Positions 31,768 through 40,505 of a DNA stretch of 64,000 nt are shown here, piece after piece. The stretch's first letter is position 1. Each line of letters opens with the position of its first letter. The position numbers and the translations under genes were made by a program. This DNA is from Paenibacillus pabuli NBRC 13638 (GTDB taxonomy: Bacteria; Bacillota; Bacilli; Paenibacillales; Paenibacillaceae). Under the pieces are notes generated by a model, which searched no databases, was not told where the DNA came from, and was given only the letters and a program-made list of their open reading frames with translations. The stretch covers positions 186,001-250,000 of the forward strand of contig NZ_BCNM01000011.1 of assembly GCF_001514495.1 (NCBI RefSeq), written 5' to 3'.

Positions 31768-32987
31768 TGATGGACGAGCAACGGACATCATCCGCAGTGT
31801 GGGAGCCGTGTTATGCGGACCTCCATATTCATATTGGACGAACTTCCCGCGGGGATGCTGTCAAAATTAGTGGCAGCCGGGATCTGACATTTGAGAACAT
31901 TGCTCGGGAAGCTTCGGATCGCAAAGGCATTCATCTACTCGGCGTCATTGATTGTCATTCTCCCGTGGTACAGATGGATATCGAGCAGCTGCTGGAGAAC
32001 GGCACCATGTCCGAGCTTGAGGGCGGAGGGATTGCATATCAGGATACAACGATCCTGCTGGGTACGGAATTGGAACTGCGCGAACCGGGGATGCGGGAAT
32101 TTCATATGCTCGCCTATTTCAGGGATCTGAGGACGATGAAGTCTTTTACGGACTGGATGAAACGATATATGAAAAATGTGAACCTGAGTTCACAGCGAGT
32201 ATATGTACCCGCACTTGAGATGCAGACTGAAATTAAGGCAAGAGGTGGGCTTATTGTGCCAGCACATGCTTTCACCCCGCATAAAGGTATATATGGCAGC
32301 ACGGCCCCTCGTATGGCTGATGTGTTGGATACTAGCCTGATCGATGCAGTCGAGCTCGGCCTAAGCTCCGACTCATCCATGGCCAGTTACATTCGGGAAC
32401 TGGATCAGGTTCCCTTTTTGACCAACTCAGACGCACATTCTCTGGGCAAGATCGGACGAGAGTATAACGAGTTGCAACTAGCGAAGCCTTCCTTTGACGA
32501 ATTCAACCTGGCACTTCAAGGAGAGGAAGGCAGAAGAATTACGGCTAATTACGGCTTGAATCCAAGACTCGGCAAATATCACCGTACCTATTGTGCATCC
32601 TGTGGAAGCATTATGGACGAGCATGCAATGTCAGCAGAACGCTGTCCGCACTGTGGCAGTGTGAAGCTAGTACAAGGCGTACTTGACCGCATATTGGCGA
32701 TCGCGGACAGGGAGAATCCGCATGTGCCTGCGAGCAGGCCAGCCTATCATTATCAGGTTCCGTTGGAATTCATCCCAGGACTGGGTAAAGCCAAACTGCG
32801 CCTGCTGCTGGACCATTTTGGCACGGAAATGAACGTATTACATCGGACAAGGGAAGATGAACTTGCAGCAGTGGTTGGACCCGTCCTGGCAGGACTTATC
32901 GTTGCTGCGCGAAATGGTGAACTGGTGCTCTCTTCTGGCGGTGGAGGTAATTACGGAAAGGTGTCCAGCAAAGAGAGAGCGGAATAG
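31767..32987 (+). CDS. EndoQ-like PHP-domain nuclease (YqxK-type)
   Basis: About 406 residues. The PHP metal-binding centre is seen in YADLHIHIGRTS, LLGVIDCHSP, GTELELRE, VPAHAFTP and LTNSDAHSLGKIG. A zinc-ribbon insertion follows (YCASCGSIMD and CPHCGSVK), then a helix-hairpin-helix-like region (FIPGLGKAKLRLLL). This matches endonuclease Q, known from archaea and some Bacillales, which nicks DNA 5' of deaminated bases and abasic sites. B. subtilis yqxK is also next to nudF. Two consecutive ATGs (31767, 31770) are possible, with no clear ribosome site, so coupling to nudF is likely. Confidence 0.8.
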   Translation: MMDEQRTSSAVWEPCYADLHIHIGRTSRGDAVKISGSRDLTFENIAREASDRKGIHLLGVIDCHSPVVQMDIEQLLENGTMSELEGGGIAYQDTTILLGTELELREPGMREFHMLAYFRDLRTMKSFTDWMKRYMKNVNLSSQRVYVPALEMQTEIKARGGLIVPAHAFTPHKGIYGSTAPRMADVLDTSLIDAVELGLSSDSSMASYIRELDQVPFLTNSDAHSLGKIGREYNELQLAKPSFDEFNLALQGEEGRRITANYGLNPRLGKYHRTYCASCGSIMDEHAMSAERCPHCGSVKLVQGVLDRILAIADRENPHVPASRPAYHYQVPLEFIPGLGKAKLRLLLDHFGTEMNVLHRTREDELAAVVGPVLAGLIVAARNGELVLSSGGGGNYGKVSSKERAE

Positions 32988-33175
32988 AAAAGTACAGATG
33001 TAGAGGTAAAGATCATAAGGCGAGAAGGCACAAGTTGGGATTGGAATGAGTTGCATGAGGGAGAACCAATCTGGACAAGAAGTCATACGTGTGCGTTCCG
33101 GTTCATAAGAATGACTATGAGGATTTCACTCGACATCCTTGCAGCATGATAACCGGAAAGGGGACTCGTACCTGT

Positions 33176-33805
33176 ATGCGTTCTGCCTACTTCACATTTA
33201 AAGGTCAAACCTCGTTATATGTATTTGTGGCCGTCTTGTTTCTGGTCGGAGTCATTTTTGGGGCCCTAATGGTCAACGCCTTGTCTCTTGAGCAGCGTCA
33301 GGATCTGGAGGGATACCTCGGTAACTTCTTTATGACGGTGCAGCACAGTGGGCAGGTGACTGAAACGGGAACCTATTGGGATATTGCCATGCTTCATTTG
33401 AAATGGGTGGGGCTCATTTTCATTTTGGGTTTATCGGTCATTGGCCTGCCGGGCATTTTGGTTCTCGATTTTTTGAAAGGTGTGCTCATTGGTTTTACAG
33501 TAGGTTATCTTGTTGGACAGTACTCCTGGAAAGGGCTTCTTTTTGCCTTGGTATCGGTTGCGCCACATAATCTATTCGTGATCCCTGTCCTGCTGATATG
33601 CAGTGTGTCAGCCATGACCTTTTCATTATATATCATTCGGAACCGTGTATTGATGCAGCGGACCACAGGCAACCAGAGACCTTTTGCTTCTTATATGGTG
33701 TTGACTATCGTGATGGCTGCGTTGTTGTTAGGTGTCGCCTCTTTTGAAACCTGGGTCACTCCTGCGATGATGCGTTGGGTCACGCCGATGCTGCTGCCCG
33801 CCTAG
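33176..33805 (+). CDS. spoIIM: Stage II sporulation protein M
   Basis: About 209 residues with five or so membrane segments (TSLYVFVAVLFLVGVIFGAL; VGLIFILGLSVIGLPGILVL; FLKGVLIGFTVGYLVGQ; LFALVSVAPHNLFVIPVLLI; SYMVLTIVMAALLLGVASF). SpoIIM joins SpoIID and SpoIIP in the DMP complex that drives engulfment. ATG 33176 lies 12 bases after AAAGGGGA and fits the family N terminus; the frame extends upstream to 33089 without a better site. Order spoIIM-fur-yqzK-xerD is the same as in B. subtilis. Confidence 0.9.
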   Translation: MRSAYFTFKGQTSLYVFVAVLFLVGVIFGALMVNALSLEQRQDLEGYLGNFFMTVQHSGQVTETGTYWDIAMLHLKWVGLIFILGLSVIGLPGILVLDFLKGVLIGFTVGYLVGQYSWKGLLFALVSVAPHNLFVIPVLLICSVSAMTFSLYIIRNRVLMQRTTGNQRPFASYMVLTIVMAALLLGVASFETWVTPAMMRWVTPMLLPA

Positions 33806-33828
33806 GTTGCATGCAACAGTGTAAAATG

Positions 33829-33858
33829 TTGACTTTAATTATGTACTCCCCCTATAAT
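33829..33858 (+). promoter_or_regulatory. Sigma-A promoter of fur
   Basis: TTGACT (33829-33834), an 18-base spacer and TATAAT (33853-33858), 55 bases before the fur start. Confidence 0.75.
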
Positions 33859-33912
33859 GAAAGAAGTGGGTTAAGTTGCAGTGTGCAGTGATTTCCTAGG
33901 GGGAGGGAGAAA

Positions 33913-34380
33913 ATGGAAGCACGGATCGATAAAATCAAGCAGCAACTACAGTCCCAAGGATATAAATTAACGCCCCAGCGGGAAGCCACCGTAAGAGTAC
34001 TTCTTGAGAATGAAGAAGATCATCTGAGCGCAGAGGACGTATTCATGCTCGTGAAAGAAAAGGCTCCCGAAATCGGTCTGGCAACCGTGTACCGTACCCT
34101 CGAACTGCTGAGTGAGCTGCATGTTGTAGAGAAAATCAACTTCGGCGACGGTGTAGCGCGTTATGATCTGCGCGGAGATACATCCAAGCATCACCATCAT
34201 CACTTAATCTGTGTTCAATGCGGAAGTATGGATGAAATACGTGAAGACTGGCTTGGACCGCTTGAAGAGCGACTGGAGCGGGAATTTAATTTTTCGGTAG
34301 TAGATCACCGATTGGATTTTCATGGGATTTGTTACCGTTGTAAAGCTAAAAATGACCAGAAGCCCAAAGATGAAGAATAA
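33913..34380 (+). CDS. fur: Ferric uptake regulator Fur
   Basis: 155 residues. The winged helix has YKLTPQREATVRVLLE and GLATVYRTLELLSEL; the metal centre has the run KHHHHHLICVQCG and DHRLDFHGICYRC with two CxxC pairs that hold structural zinc. DHRLDFHGIC is close to Fur and less like PerR or Zur. It is the likely repressor acting at the three Fur boxes at 16.0, 17.05 and 18.2 kb. GGGGGAGGGAG precedes the ATG. It ends in a hairpin at 34395-34431. Confidence 0.92.
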   Translation: MEARIDKIKQQLQSQGYKLTPQREATVRVLLENEEDHLSAEDVFMLVKEKAPEIGLATVYRTLELLSELHVVEKINFGDGVARYDLRGDTSKHHHHHLICVQCGSMDEIREDWLGPLEERLEREFNFSVVDHRLDFHGICYRCKAKNDQKPKDEE

Positions 34381-34394
34381 CATAGCATATCTTC

Positions 34395-34431
34395 AAGCTC
34401 TCACCGGCGGTTTTGACGGGAGAGCTTTTTT
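34395..34431 (+). terminator. Terminator after fur
   Basis: AAGCTCTC and GAGAGCTT with an inner CCG..CGG step, then TTTTTT. Confidence 0.85.
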
Positions 34432-34537
34432 GGTACCGCATGTGATGTGAGGTTTACCCAGAATGTCATATTTCTGTGTTGGTGGACATACCCTGATTCT
34501 AGACGAACCGGATTCGAATCAGAAGGGGGTACGACCC

Positions 34538-34780
34538 ATGATCATATCACTGCGGAGAGGACTCCGTTTTATTCGATTTATCGTATTTTTTGCTGCCTTA
34601 GTTTATCTGTTCTATCATGTCCTGGATTTGTTCAACGGCTGGATCTCGCCTGTGGACCAATATCAGATGCCAACCGGAAATGCAGTTAAGGTATTTCAGG
34701 AAAACGTGTGGCAAGGCGACGGAGAAGGGCGTCCTACGATGGCAGAGCGTCTCCGTTTATTCTACTGGTACGGAGAGTAG
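34538..34780 (+). CDS. DUF4227 membrane protein (YqzK-like)
   Basis: 80 residues. A basic N terminus (SLRRGLRFIRF) leads into one membrane helix (IVFFAALVYLFYHVLDLF), then a short outer domain with the family text GNAVKVF and AERLRLFYWYGE. It matches DUF4227/YqzK by sequence style and by position between fur and xerD. Function unknown. AGAAGGGGGT precedes the ATG at 34538; the frame's earlier ATG (34463) lacks a ribosome site. Confidence 0.82.
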   Translation: MIISLRRGLRFIRFIVFFAALVYLFYHVLDLFNGWISPVDQYQMPTGNAVKVFQENVWQGDGEGRPTMAERLRLFYWYGE

Positions 34781-34854
34781 CCTGGACAACCAGGGATGCA
34801 AATACGGAAGCAGGCTGCCAGCAAGGCAGTCCTGTCAGATGAGGAGCGTTGTGC

Positions 34855-35745
34855 ATGAAGCAGACGATACACGCCTATGCCTTATACTTGGAAGAGGATA
34901 AAGGGATGTCGAGCAGTACGTTGGAGTCGTATCTTCGGGACGTGGACAAGTTCATCGAATTTGCGGACAAAGAATACGGTATCCGGGAGGCGGAACAGGT
35001 GCGTCGTACGCATGTCATCCTGTTTATCGGTCAGCTGAAACAGGCAGGACGTGCGAATGCAACCATCGCTCGCAGCGTGGTATCCCTGCGTTCCTATTTT
35101 CATTTTTTGATGCGGCGAGGGGAGATCGTACAAGATCCTACCTTTGATGTGGAAGCGCCAAAAGCAGACAAAACACCGCCGCAGGTGTTAACCATCCAAG
35201 AGATTGAGCTGCTGCTTGCGGCGCCGGATACCAGTTCACCACAAGGTGTACGTGACAGGGCCATGCTGGAATTGTTGTATGCGACAGGCATCCGGGTGTC
35301 GGAGCTGATTGCGCTGGATGTTCGGGATGTGCAGCCTGGCATGCGCTTTATCCGCTGTGGAGGGGCTGGCAAGGAACGCATTCTGCCGATTGGTGCGCCA
35401 GCTGCACATTGGGCGAGTGTCTACATAGATCAGTACCGCAACTTGTTGACCAAGAACGAATTGGACGAGCAGGCGTTATTCGTCAATGTATCCGGTCGAC
35501 GATTAACAAGGCAGGGCTTTTGGAAGCTGCTCAAAAAGGCGGCATTGGATGCAGGAATTTCAGGTGAAATTACACCGCATACGCTGCGTCATTCCTTTGC
35601 CGCTCACCTGATCGCGAGTGGGGCAGATACCCGTGCGGTGCAGGATATGCTCGGGCATGTGGAGCAACCTGGGCAGCAATATGGCCATCATGGCCGCAAA
35701 ACGATGAAAGAAGTCTACGAATCACATCATCCGCGTGCAAGATAG
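34855..35745 (+). CDS. xerD: Tyrosine recombinase XerD, with a divergent catalytic-Tyr segment
   Basis: 296 residues. The SAM-like N-terminal core-binding domain and the catalytic domain are recognisable: YATGIRVSELIAL (first catalytic Arg), TPHTLRHSFAAHL (His and second Arg), and LGH. After LGH the family text is ADISTTQIYTHV, but here it is VEQPGQQYGHHGRKTMKEVY, with one residue fewer and the conserved Thr pair gone. A Tyr remains at the right place (QQY). XerD with XerC resolves chromosome dimers at dif. Either the region is naturally divergent or two compensating indels occurred. The TTG at 34849 is an alternative start. Confidence 0.88.
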   Translation: MKQTIHAYALYLEEDKGMSSSTLESYLRDVDKFIEFADKEYGIREAEQVRRTHVILFIGQLKQAGRANATIARSVVSLRSYFHFLMRRGEIVQDPTFDVEAPKADKTPPQVLTIQEIELLLAAPDTSSPQGVRDRAMLELLYATGIRVSELIALDVRDVQPGMRFIRCGGAGKERILPIGAPAAHWASVYIDQYRNLLTKNELDEQALFVNVSGRRLTRQGFWKLLKKAALDAGISGEITPHTLRHSFAAHLIASGADTRAVQDMLGHVEQPGQQYGHHGRKTMKEVYESHHPRAR

Positions 35746-35925
35746 TTTTAGAGTGCGGTTCAATCTGCAAAAAAATGCGGAACATTAAGGCGATTTAGGA
35801 TAAAATAAATAGTACACAGGTAAACGCCGTTATACATAAGCAAATGCATCTTTAGCGTGAAATATTGCGATTGATGACATTTGCTCAATACAGACGGATC
35901 GTTTCAACTCAAGGGGGAACATCTT

Positions 35926-36750
35926 ATGACAGCATTAAACCAACAGATGATTTTGGAAGCGGCATCCTACATTCAAAGTAAAAGTTCAACTAAACCGGAG
36001 GTCGGTTTGATTTTGGGTTCAGGTCTTGGCATTTTGGCAGAACTGATTGAAGATGGTGTAAGCATCGCGTATCAGGATATCCCGCATTTCCCGGTGTCCA
36101 CCGTCGAGGGGCACGAAGGCGAATTGCTGGTGGGAACCATCAAAGGCCGTCCGGTCGTCATGATGAAAGGTCGTTTCCACATGTACGAAGGATACGGTCC
36201 GGAACTGACAGCCTTCCCGGTACGTGTGATGAAAGAACTGGGCGTGACCTCCTTGCTCGTCACCAACGCAGCAGGCGGTGTGAATACCTCGTATGAGGCG
36301 GGTGATCTGATGCTGATCTCGGATCATCTGAATCTTACAGGCAAGAATCCGTTAATCGGACCGAATGACTCTGCCATGGGCGTGCGTTTCCCGGATCTGT
36401 CTGAAGCCTACAGCCGTCGCCTGCGTGCGCTGGCGAAGGACACGGCAGCATCACAAGGCTTTAACGTGCGAGAAGGCGTATACGCGGGCATGCTTGGTCC
36501 AAACTACGAGACACCGGCTGAGATTGTGATGCTGCGTACGCTCGGTGCAGATGCAGTAGGCATGTCAACTGTTTCCGAAGTCATCGTGGCACGCCACGCA
36601 GGACTGGAAGTACTCGGTATCTCTTGTATCAGCAACATGGCTGCCGGAATTCTGGACCAGCCATTATCTCATGATGAGGTGATGGAAACGACTGAACGTG
36701 TTCGTGAATCATTCCTGGCGCTTGTATTGGCTGTCATTCCGCAAATGTAA
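35926..36750 (+). CDS. punA: Purine-nucleoside phosphorylase I
   Basis: 274 residues, a trimeric PNP. LILGSGLGILAE holds the phosphate-binding loop; HFPVSTVEGHEG, KGRFHMYEGY, TNAAGGVN, MLGPNYETPAEI and SCISNMAAGI are family blocks, the last with the base-binding Asn. It cleaves inosine and guanosine to base and ribose-1-phosphate. ATG 35926 follows AAGGGGGA; the earlier frame start (35881) has no such site. In B. subtilis drm (phosphopentomutase) lies between xerD and punA; it is absent here. Confidence 0.94.
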   Translation: MTALNQQMILEAASYIQSKSSTKPEVGLILGSGLGILAELIEDGVSIAYQDIPHFPVSTVEGHEGELLVGTIKGRPVVMMKGRFHMYEGYGPELTAFPVRVMKELGVTSLLVTNAAGGVNTSYEAGDLMLISDHLNLTGKNPLIGPNDSAMGVRFPDLSEAYSRRLRALAKDTAASQGFNVREGVYAGMLGPNYETPAEIVMLRTLGADAVGMSTVSEVIVARHAGLEVLGISCISNMAAGILDQPLSHDEVMETTERVRESFLALVLAVIPQM

Positions 36751-36764
36751 CTAGTAATTTAGAA

Positions 36765-36811
36765 GAGGCAATCTGCTCTAATGTGAACATTGGGGGCAGG
36801 TTGCCTTTTTA
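36765..36811 (+). terminator. Terminator after punA
   Basis: AGGCAATCTGC and GCAGGTTGCCT enclose a loop of about 20 bases; TTTTTA follows. Confidence 0.75.
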
Positions 36812-36999
36812 TTTTTTCTTGTAAAGTGCCACTCAGGGAACAGGTGAGTACAGGTGCATTTGGTCTTCAGCCTCTTTTTACACAAAAAGTTCGGGAAATC
36901 ATTCTTTTCATGGAATAATTTACTTCAATCGGGCCGACAATGATTAGCAGTACATGCATGGAACATGCTGTAAGCAAGTCATTTGAGGAGGTAACCCTT

Positions 37000-38175
37000 G
37001 TGAAGAAACGAATAATGGCATCGTTCATGACCCTTTGTATCCTGCTGCCCCTGATGGCGTCCACAGCGCTGGCTGAAGAAACACCCAAAGCAGCGGCTGG
37101 AGCAGATTTGGCCCCGTCGGCACGCTCTGCCATTTTGATGGATGCAGACACAGGCACCGTTATTTTTGAGAAAAACAGTCATGATCAGCTGCCTCCCGCG
37201 AGCATTACGAAGATTATGACCATGCTGCTCACCATTGAAGCGATTGACTCTGGCAAGCTTAAGCTGACGGATAAAGTGAGAACGAGTGAATATGCCGCAT
37301 CCATGGGTGGATCACAGATTTTTCTGGAGCCTGGGGAAGAAATGTCGGTCGACGACATGTTAAAAGGAATCGCCATGGCTTCCGGCAATGATGCTTCTGT
37401 CGCGATGGCAGAGAAAATTGCGGGCTCGGAGGAAGCTTTTGTGCAACTGATGAATGAGCGTGCGAAGGAGCTTGGCATGAAGGATACTCATTTTGCCAAC
37501 TGTAACGGTCTTCCGGTTGAAAACCATTATTCTTCCGCCCATGATATTGCGTTGATGAGCCGTGAGTTGCTGAAGCATTCCGGGATTACAAAATATACAG
37601 GTGCTTACCAGGACTATCTTCGTAAAGATAGCGAAAAGCCCTTCTGGTTGGTGAATACGAACAAGCTGGTTCGTTTTTATTCTGGCGCAGACGGTTTGAA
37701 AACGGGCTATACGTCTGAAGCGAAATTCTGTCTTTCGGCTACTGCGATGAAGGACGGACTGCGTACCGTTGCTGTGGTCTTGGGAGAACCCAATACGAAA
37801 ACAAGGAATGCTGAAGTCTCTTCGATGTTCGATTATGCATTCGGACAATACACCATGAAACCTTTGTACAAAGCAGGAGATCTGCTCGGCAGTCTCAAAA
37901 TTGAAAAAGGTGAGGTTGCGGAATTGCCGCTCAATGCAACGCAAAATTATAGTGTGTTAATGCGTAAAGGTGCCAAGTCCAACGAGATCCGTCATGAATT
38001 GTTGATGGCCAAGGAAATCAAAGCACCGGTTAAAGCAGGTCAGAGTATCGGGAAGCTTGTGGTGTACCAAGGCAATGAAGTGATTAAGGAATTCGACATT
38101 CAGGCGCCGCAGGATGTGGCCAAGGCTGGCTGGTGGAAGCTGTTCAAACGCACGACCTCTACCCTCTTTGATTAA
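37000..38175 (+). CDS. dacF: Sporulation D-alanyl-D-alanine carboxypeptidase DacF
   Basis: 391 residues. A cleavable signal peptide (VKKRIMASFMTLCILLPLMA..ALA) precedes a penicillin-binding domain with SITK (SxxK), SGND (SxN) and KTGY (KTG), then a C-terminal beta domain and a terminal amphipathic helix (WWKLFKRTTSTLF). It trims pentapeptides of peptidoglycan. Position directly before spoIIAA identifies it as DacF; in B. subtilis read-through from dacF into spoIIA occurs in the forespore. The start is a GTG at 37000 behind GAGGAGGTAA. Confidence 0.93.
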   Translation: MKKRIMASFMTLCILLPLMASTALAEETPKAAAGADLAPSARSAILMDADTGTVIFEKNSHDQLPPASITKIMTMLLTIEAIDSGKLKLTDKVRTSEYAASMGGSQIFLEPGEEMSVDDMLKGIAMASGNDASVAMAEKIAGSEEAFVQLMNERAKELGMKDTHFANCNGLPVENHYSSAHDIALMSRELLKHSGITKYTGAYQDYLRKDSEKPFWLVNTNKLVRFYSGADGLKTGYTSEAKFCLSATAMKDGLRTVAVVLGEPNTKTRNAEVSSMFDYAFGQYTMKPLYKAGDLLGSLKIEKGEVAELPLNATQNYSVLMRKGAKSNEIRHELLMAKEIKAPVKAGQSIGKLVVYQGNEVIKEFDIQAPQDVAKAGWWKLFKRTTSTLFD

Positions 38176-38253
38176 AGCTCCCTATGCAGATCAGTTCGGA
38201 GACTGAACATATTTTGTAGTTAAATAGGGGTTTTCTTCTAGTTTTGTCGGGGG

Positions 38254-38283
38254 GCAGGAAAAGCCTTCGGGAACGTAGAAATC
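38254..38283 (+). promoter_or_regulatory. Sigma-H-type promoter of the spoIIA operon
   Basis: GCAGGAAAA (38254-38262) fits RNAGGAWWW; 12 bases later GTAGAAATC (38275-38283) resembles RNNGAATWW. TGTCGGG just upstream (38245-38251) is a 5-of-7 match to a 0A box, consistent with Spo0A control as in B. subtilis. Confidence 0.55.
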
Positions 38284-38315
38284 CTTGTTCAAGACAGGGA
38301 GGAGAGTGAGCAAAC

Positions 38316-38669
38316 GTGAACTTGCATGTGGAAATGGAACATCACCGCGGGATTCTGATTGTGCGATTATCCGGGGAGCTGGATCACCATACAGCTGACA
38401 TGGTACGGATGCAGATGGATGAAGCCATCCAGCGCAGACAATGCGAGCATCTGGTACTCAGCCTGAAAGATCTGCAATTCATGGACAGTTCGGGTTTGGG
38501 TGTTATTTTGGGAAGATACAAGCTCATTAAGAATAAAGGCGGCAAGATGGTTGTCTGTGATGTCAATCCGCCAGTGTATCGTTTACTGGAAATGTCGGGG
38601 TTGTTCAAGATTATGCCGATTTACGAAAATGAGGGAACTGCTCTCTCGGGTCTGGAGGTCGTCTCATGA
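38316..38669 (+). CDS. spoIIAA: Anti-sigma-F factor antagonist
   Basis: 117 residues with the STAS fold; the phosphorylated Ser lies in LQFMDSSGLGVILGRYK. When dephosphorylated it displaces sigma-F from SpoIIAB. The GTG at 38316 sits about 11 bases after the GGGAGGAGAG site. The end overlaps spoIIAB by 4 bases (ATGA). Confidence 0.95.
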   Translation: MNLHVEMEHHRGILIVRLSGELDHHTADMVRMQMDEAIQRRQCEHLVLSLKDLQFMDSSGLGVILGRYKLIKNKGGKMVVCDVNPPVYRLLEMSGLFKIMPIYENEGTALSGLEVVS

Positions 38670-39121
38670 ATGAAGGAACGGGGACAAATTTCATGAATCT
38701 GCAATTCGCGGCCAAGTCGGAGAACGAATCGTTCGCACGGGTGACTGTTGCTGCTTTCATCTCCCAGCTTGATCCTACAATGGACGAGCTAAGCGATCTG
38801 AAGACGGTGATTTCGGAAGCGGTAACCAACAGTATTATCCACGGTTATAACAACAATCCGGAAGGTGTCGTGTCCATTCAAGCCGAAATTCGGGACGACA
38901 TGATTACCATCATTGTGGAGGACCGCGGTGAAGGCATTGAAGATCTTGAACTGGCGAAACAGCCGCTATATACATCCAAACCCGAACTTGAGCGCTCGGG
39001 CATGGGCTTCACCATTATGGAAAACTTCATGGATGAATTCGAAGTCAGCAGTGAGCCCGGCAGAGGCACCTCCATCAAGATGAAGAAAAGGATTGAATCC
39101 AAGAAAGCATTGTATAATTAG
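38666..39121 (+). CDS. spoIIAB: Anti-sigma-F factor / serine kinase
   Basis: 151 residues. GHKL-kinase boxes: SEAVTNSIIHGY (N box), VEDRGEGIEDLELA (G1), and RSGMGFTIMENFMDEF (G2). It binds and inhibits sigma-F and phosphorylates SpoIIAA. The start overlaps spoIIAA and sigF follows 14 bases later. Confidence 0.95.
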   Translation: MNEGTGTNFMNLQFAAKSENESFARVTVAAFISQLDPTMDELSDLKTVISEAVTNSIIHGYNNNPEGVVSIQAEIRDDMITIIVEDRGEGIEDLELAKQPLYTSKPELERSGMGFTIMENFMDEFEVSSEPGRGTSIKMKKRIESKKALYN

Positions 39122-39135
39122 GGGTTGGTGGTCTT

Positions 39136-39891
39136 ATGGATGCTGAAGTGAAACAGTCTTCACAGACCTATTTGGACGATGCCGAGGTCAAACGGCTGAT
39201 TGCGCTCAGTCAGTCGGGTGACCATGTCGCGCGGGATACGCTGGTGAACTGCAACATCAGACTCGTCTGGTCCGTCGTACAACGTTTTATGAACAGGGGA
39301 TATGAACCGGAAGATCTGTTCCAGATTGGTTGTATCGGTTTGCTCAAATCCGTTGATAAATTTGATCTCAGTTACGATGTGAAATTCTCCACCTACGCGG
39401 TACCGATGATTATCGGAGAGATCCAGCGTTTCCTGCGTGATGACGGTACACTCAAGGTCAGTCGTTCACTCAAGGAAATGGCGAATAAAGTACGCAAGAA
39501 AAGGGATGAGCTGTCCAAAACTCTGGACCGTTTGCCAACGATCAAGGAAGTAGCTGAAGAGCTGGGGGTTACCCCGGAGGAAGTCGTATTTGCGCAGGAA
39601 GCGAACAAACCGCCGACATCCATACACGAGACGGTGTTTGAAAATGACGGCGATCCGATTACACTGATGGATCAGATTGCCGACGAATCTCAGGAGCGGT
39701 GGTTTGACAAGCTCGCGCTGAACGAAGCGATCGGTGGTCTTAGTGAACGGGAACGACTGATTGTGTACCTCCGGTACTACCGGGATCAGACCCAGTCCGA
39801 GGTCGCAAGCAGGCTGGGGATATCCCAGGTGCAGGTGTCACGGTTGGAGAAAAAAATACTTCAATCCATCCGCGACCAGATCGCACAATGA
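39136..39891 (+). CDS. sigF: RNA polymerase sigma-F factor
   Basis: 251 residues. Region 2 reads YEPEDLFQIGCIGLLKSVDKF and KFSTYAVPMIIGEIQRF; region 3 reads PTIKEVAEELGVTPEEV; region 4 has YRDQTQSEVASRLGISQVQV. It is the first forespore-specific sigma factor. In B. subtilis spoVAA follows directly; here 1.5 kb of gene remnants and repeats intervene. GGGGTTGGTGG precedes the ATG at 39136. Confidence 0.96.
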   Translation: MDAEVKQSSQTYLDDAEVKRLIALSQSGDHVARDTLVNCNIRLVWSVVQRFMNRGYEPEDLFQIGCIGLLKSVDKFDLSYDVKFSTYAVPMIIGEIQRFLRDDGTLKVSRSLKEMANKVRKKRDELSKTLDRLPTIKEVAEELGVTPEEVVFAQEANKPPTSIHETVFENDGDPITLMDQIADESQERWFDKLALNEAIGGLSERERLIVYLRYYRDQTQSEVASRLGISQVQVSRLEKKILQSIRDQIAQ

Positions 39892-39908
39892 TTTTGGATT
39901 GCAGTCTA

Positions 39909-39932
39909 CAATATTGGTGCTAAACCACCAAT
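39909..39932. repeat. Inverted repeat directly after sigF
   Basis: ATATTGGTG and CACCAATAT (9-bp perfect arms, 6-base loop) without a following T tract. A second imperfect hairpin, AACCTTCT/AGAAGGTT (about 39948-39979), lies just beyond and would terminate the minus-strand transporter remnant. Confidence 0.5.
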
Positions 39933-39979
39933 ATACGACAACTAACAACCTTCTATCGCGCTTTAATGTGCGGAGAAGG

Positions 39980-40138
39980 TTATTTGTCGTTAGCCCATGC
40001 GGATCGGGGCGGCTTCAACTGCAACAGTAATATCAATCCAATAATACATGCGGTCCCCAGCCACTGGAACATACCGAAAGGTTCATGCAGCCAGACGACT
40101 GTTGTTCCGACAGCAGCAAGCGGCTCCGCGCTGGAATA
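39980..40138 (-). pseudogene. C-terminal remnant of an EamA/DMT-family transporter
   Basis: Read on the minus strand, this stretch gives about 50 residues ending in a TAA: SAEPLAAVGTTVVWLHEPFG, then the helix WLGTACIIGLILLLQL and a basic tail PPRSAWANDK. SAEPLAA..W..EPFG is the signature of the last repeat of EamA/DMT exporters. The rest of the gene (some 250 residues) is missing; near 40135 the sequence changes abruptly into an AraC fragment on the other strand. This is a gene fragment, not a functional protein. Confidence 0.75.
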
Positions 40139-40139
40139 T

Positions 40140-40505
40140 GATTCATCCGAAATCATCAGAAGCAGACGAATGAAGGATATGGTCGAATGGATTCACCTGC
40201 ACTTTGCCGATCCAATCCAATTGGAGGACATTGCAAGGGTCGGTCAGTTAAGCCGCTCGGAAACATGCCGTTATTTCAAGCAAATGTTGAAGACATCACC
40301 TATGCAGTATGTTATTGAGTATCGTATCCAAAAGAGTGTGGAGCTGTTGCAACTCCAGGAACGCAGCATTACCGAGATTGCTTATGAAGTTGGATTTAAT
40401 AGCACGAGCTATTTTATTAATCAGTTTCGCAAAACCATGCAAATCACCCCGTTAAAGTTTAGAAGAGAAGTGGAGTTGAAGAATAAGGAGGGTATTGAGC
40501 AGTGA
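40140..40505 (+). pseudogene. C-terminal remnant of an AraC-family regulator
   Basis: About 120 residues with both HTH units of an AraC DNA-binding domain: MVEWIHLHFADPIQLEDIARVGQ..RSETCRYFKQML and ITEIAYEVGFNSTSYFINQFRKTMQITP. The N-terminal sensor domain is absent; the upstream part of the open frame (from 39966) merely reads through the antisense of the transporter remnant. An in-frame ATG at 40170 could still yield a bare DNA-binding domain, so residual function cannot be excluded. It overlaps the next small ORF by 4 bases. Confidence 0.7.

Noticed and set aside
33913..34380. PerR or Zur instead of Fur
   Set aside because: The DHRLDFHGIC and metal-ligand context fit Fur better, and Fur boxes occur nearby; paralogue confusion is still possible.
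35926..36750. drm-punA pair as in B. subtilis
   Set aside because: No phosphopentomutase frame exists between xerD and punA.
39966..40505. Intact 179-residue AraC regulator
   Set aside because: The first 55 residues of this frame are the antisense of a transporter tail; only the DNA-binding domain is genuine.
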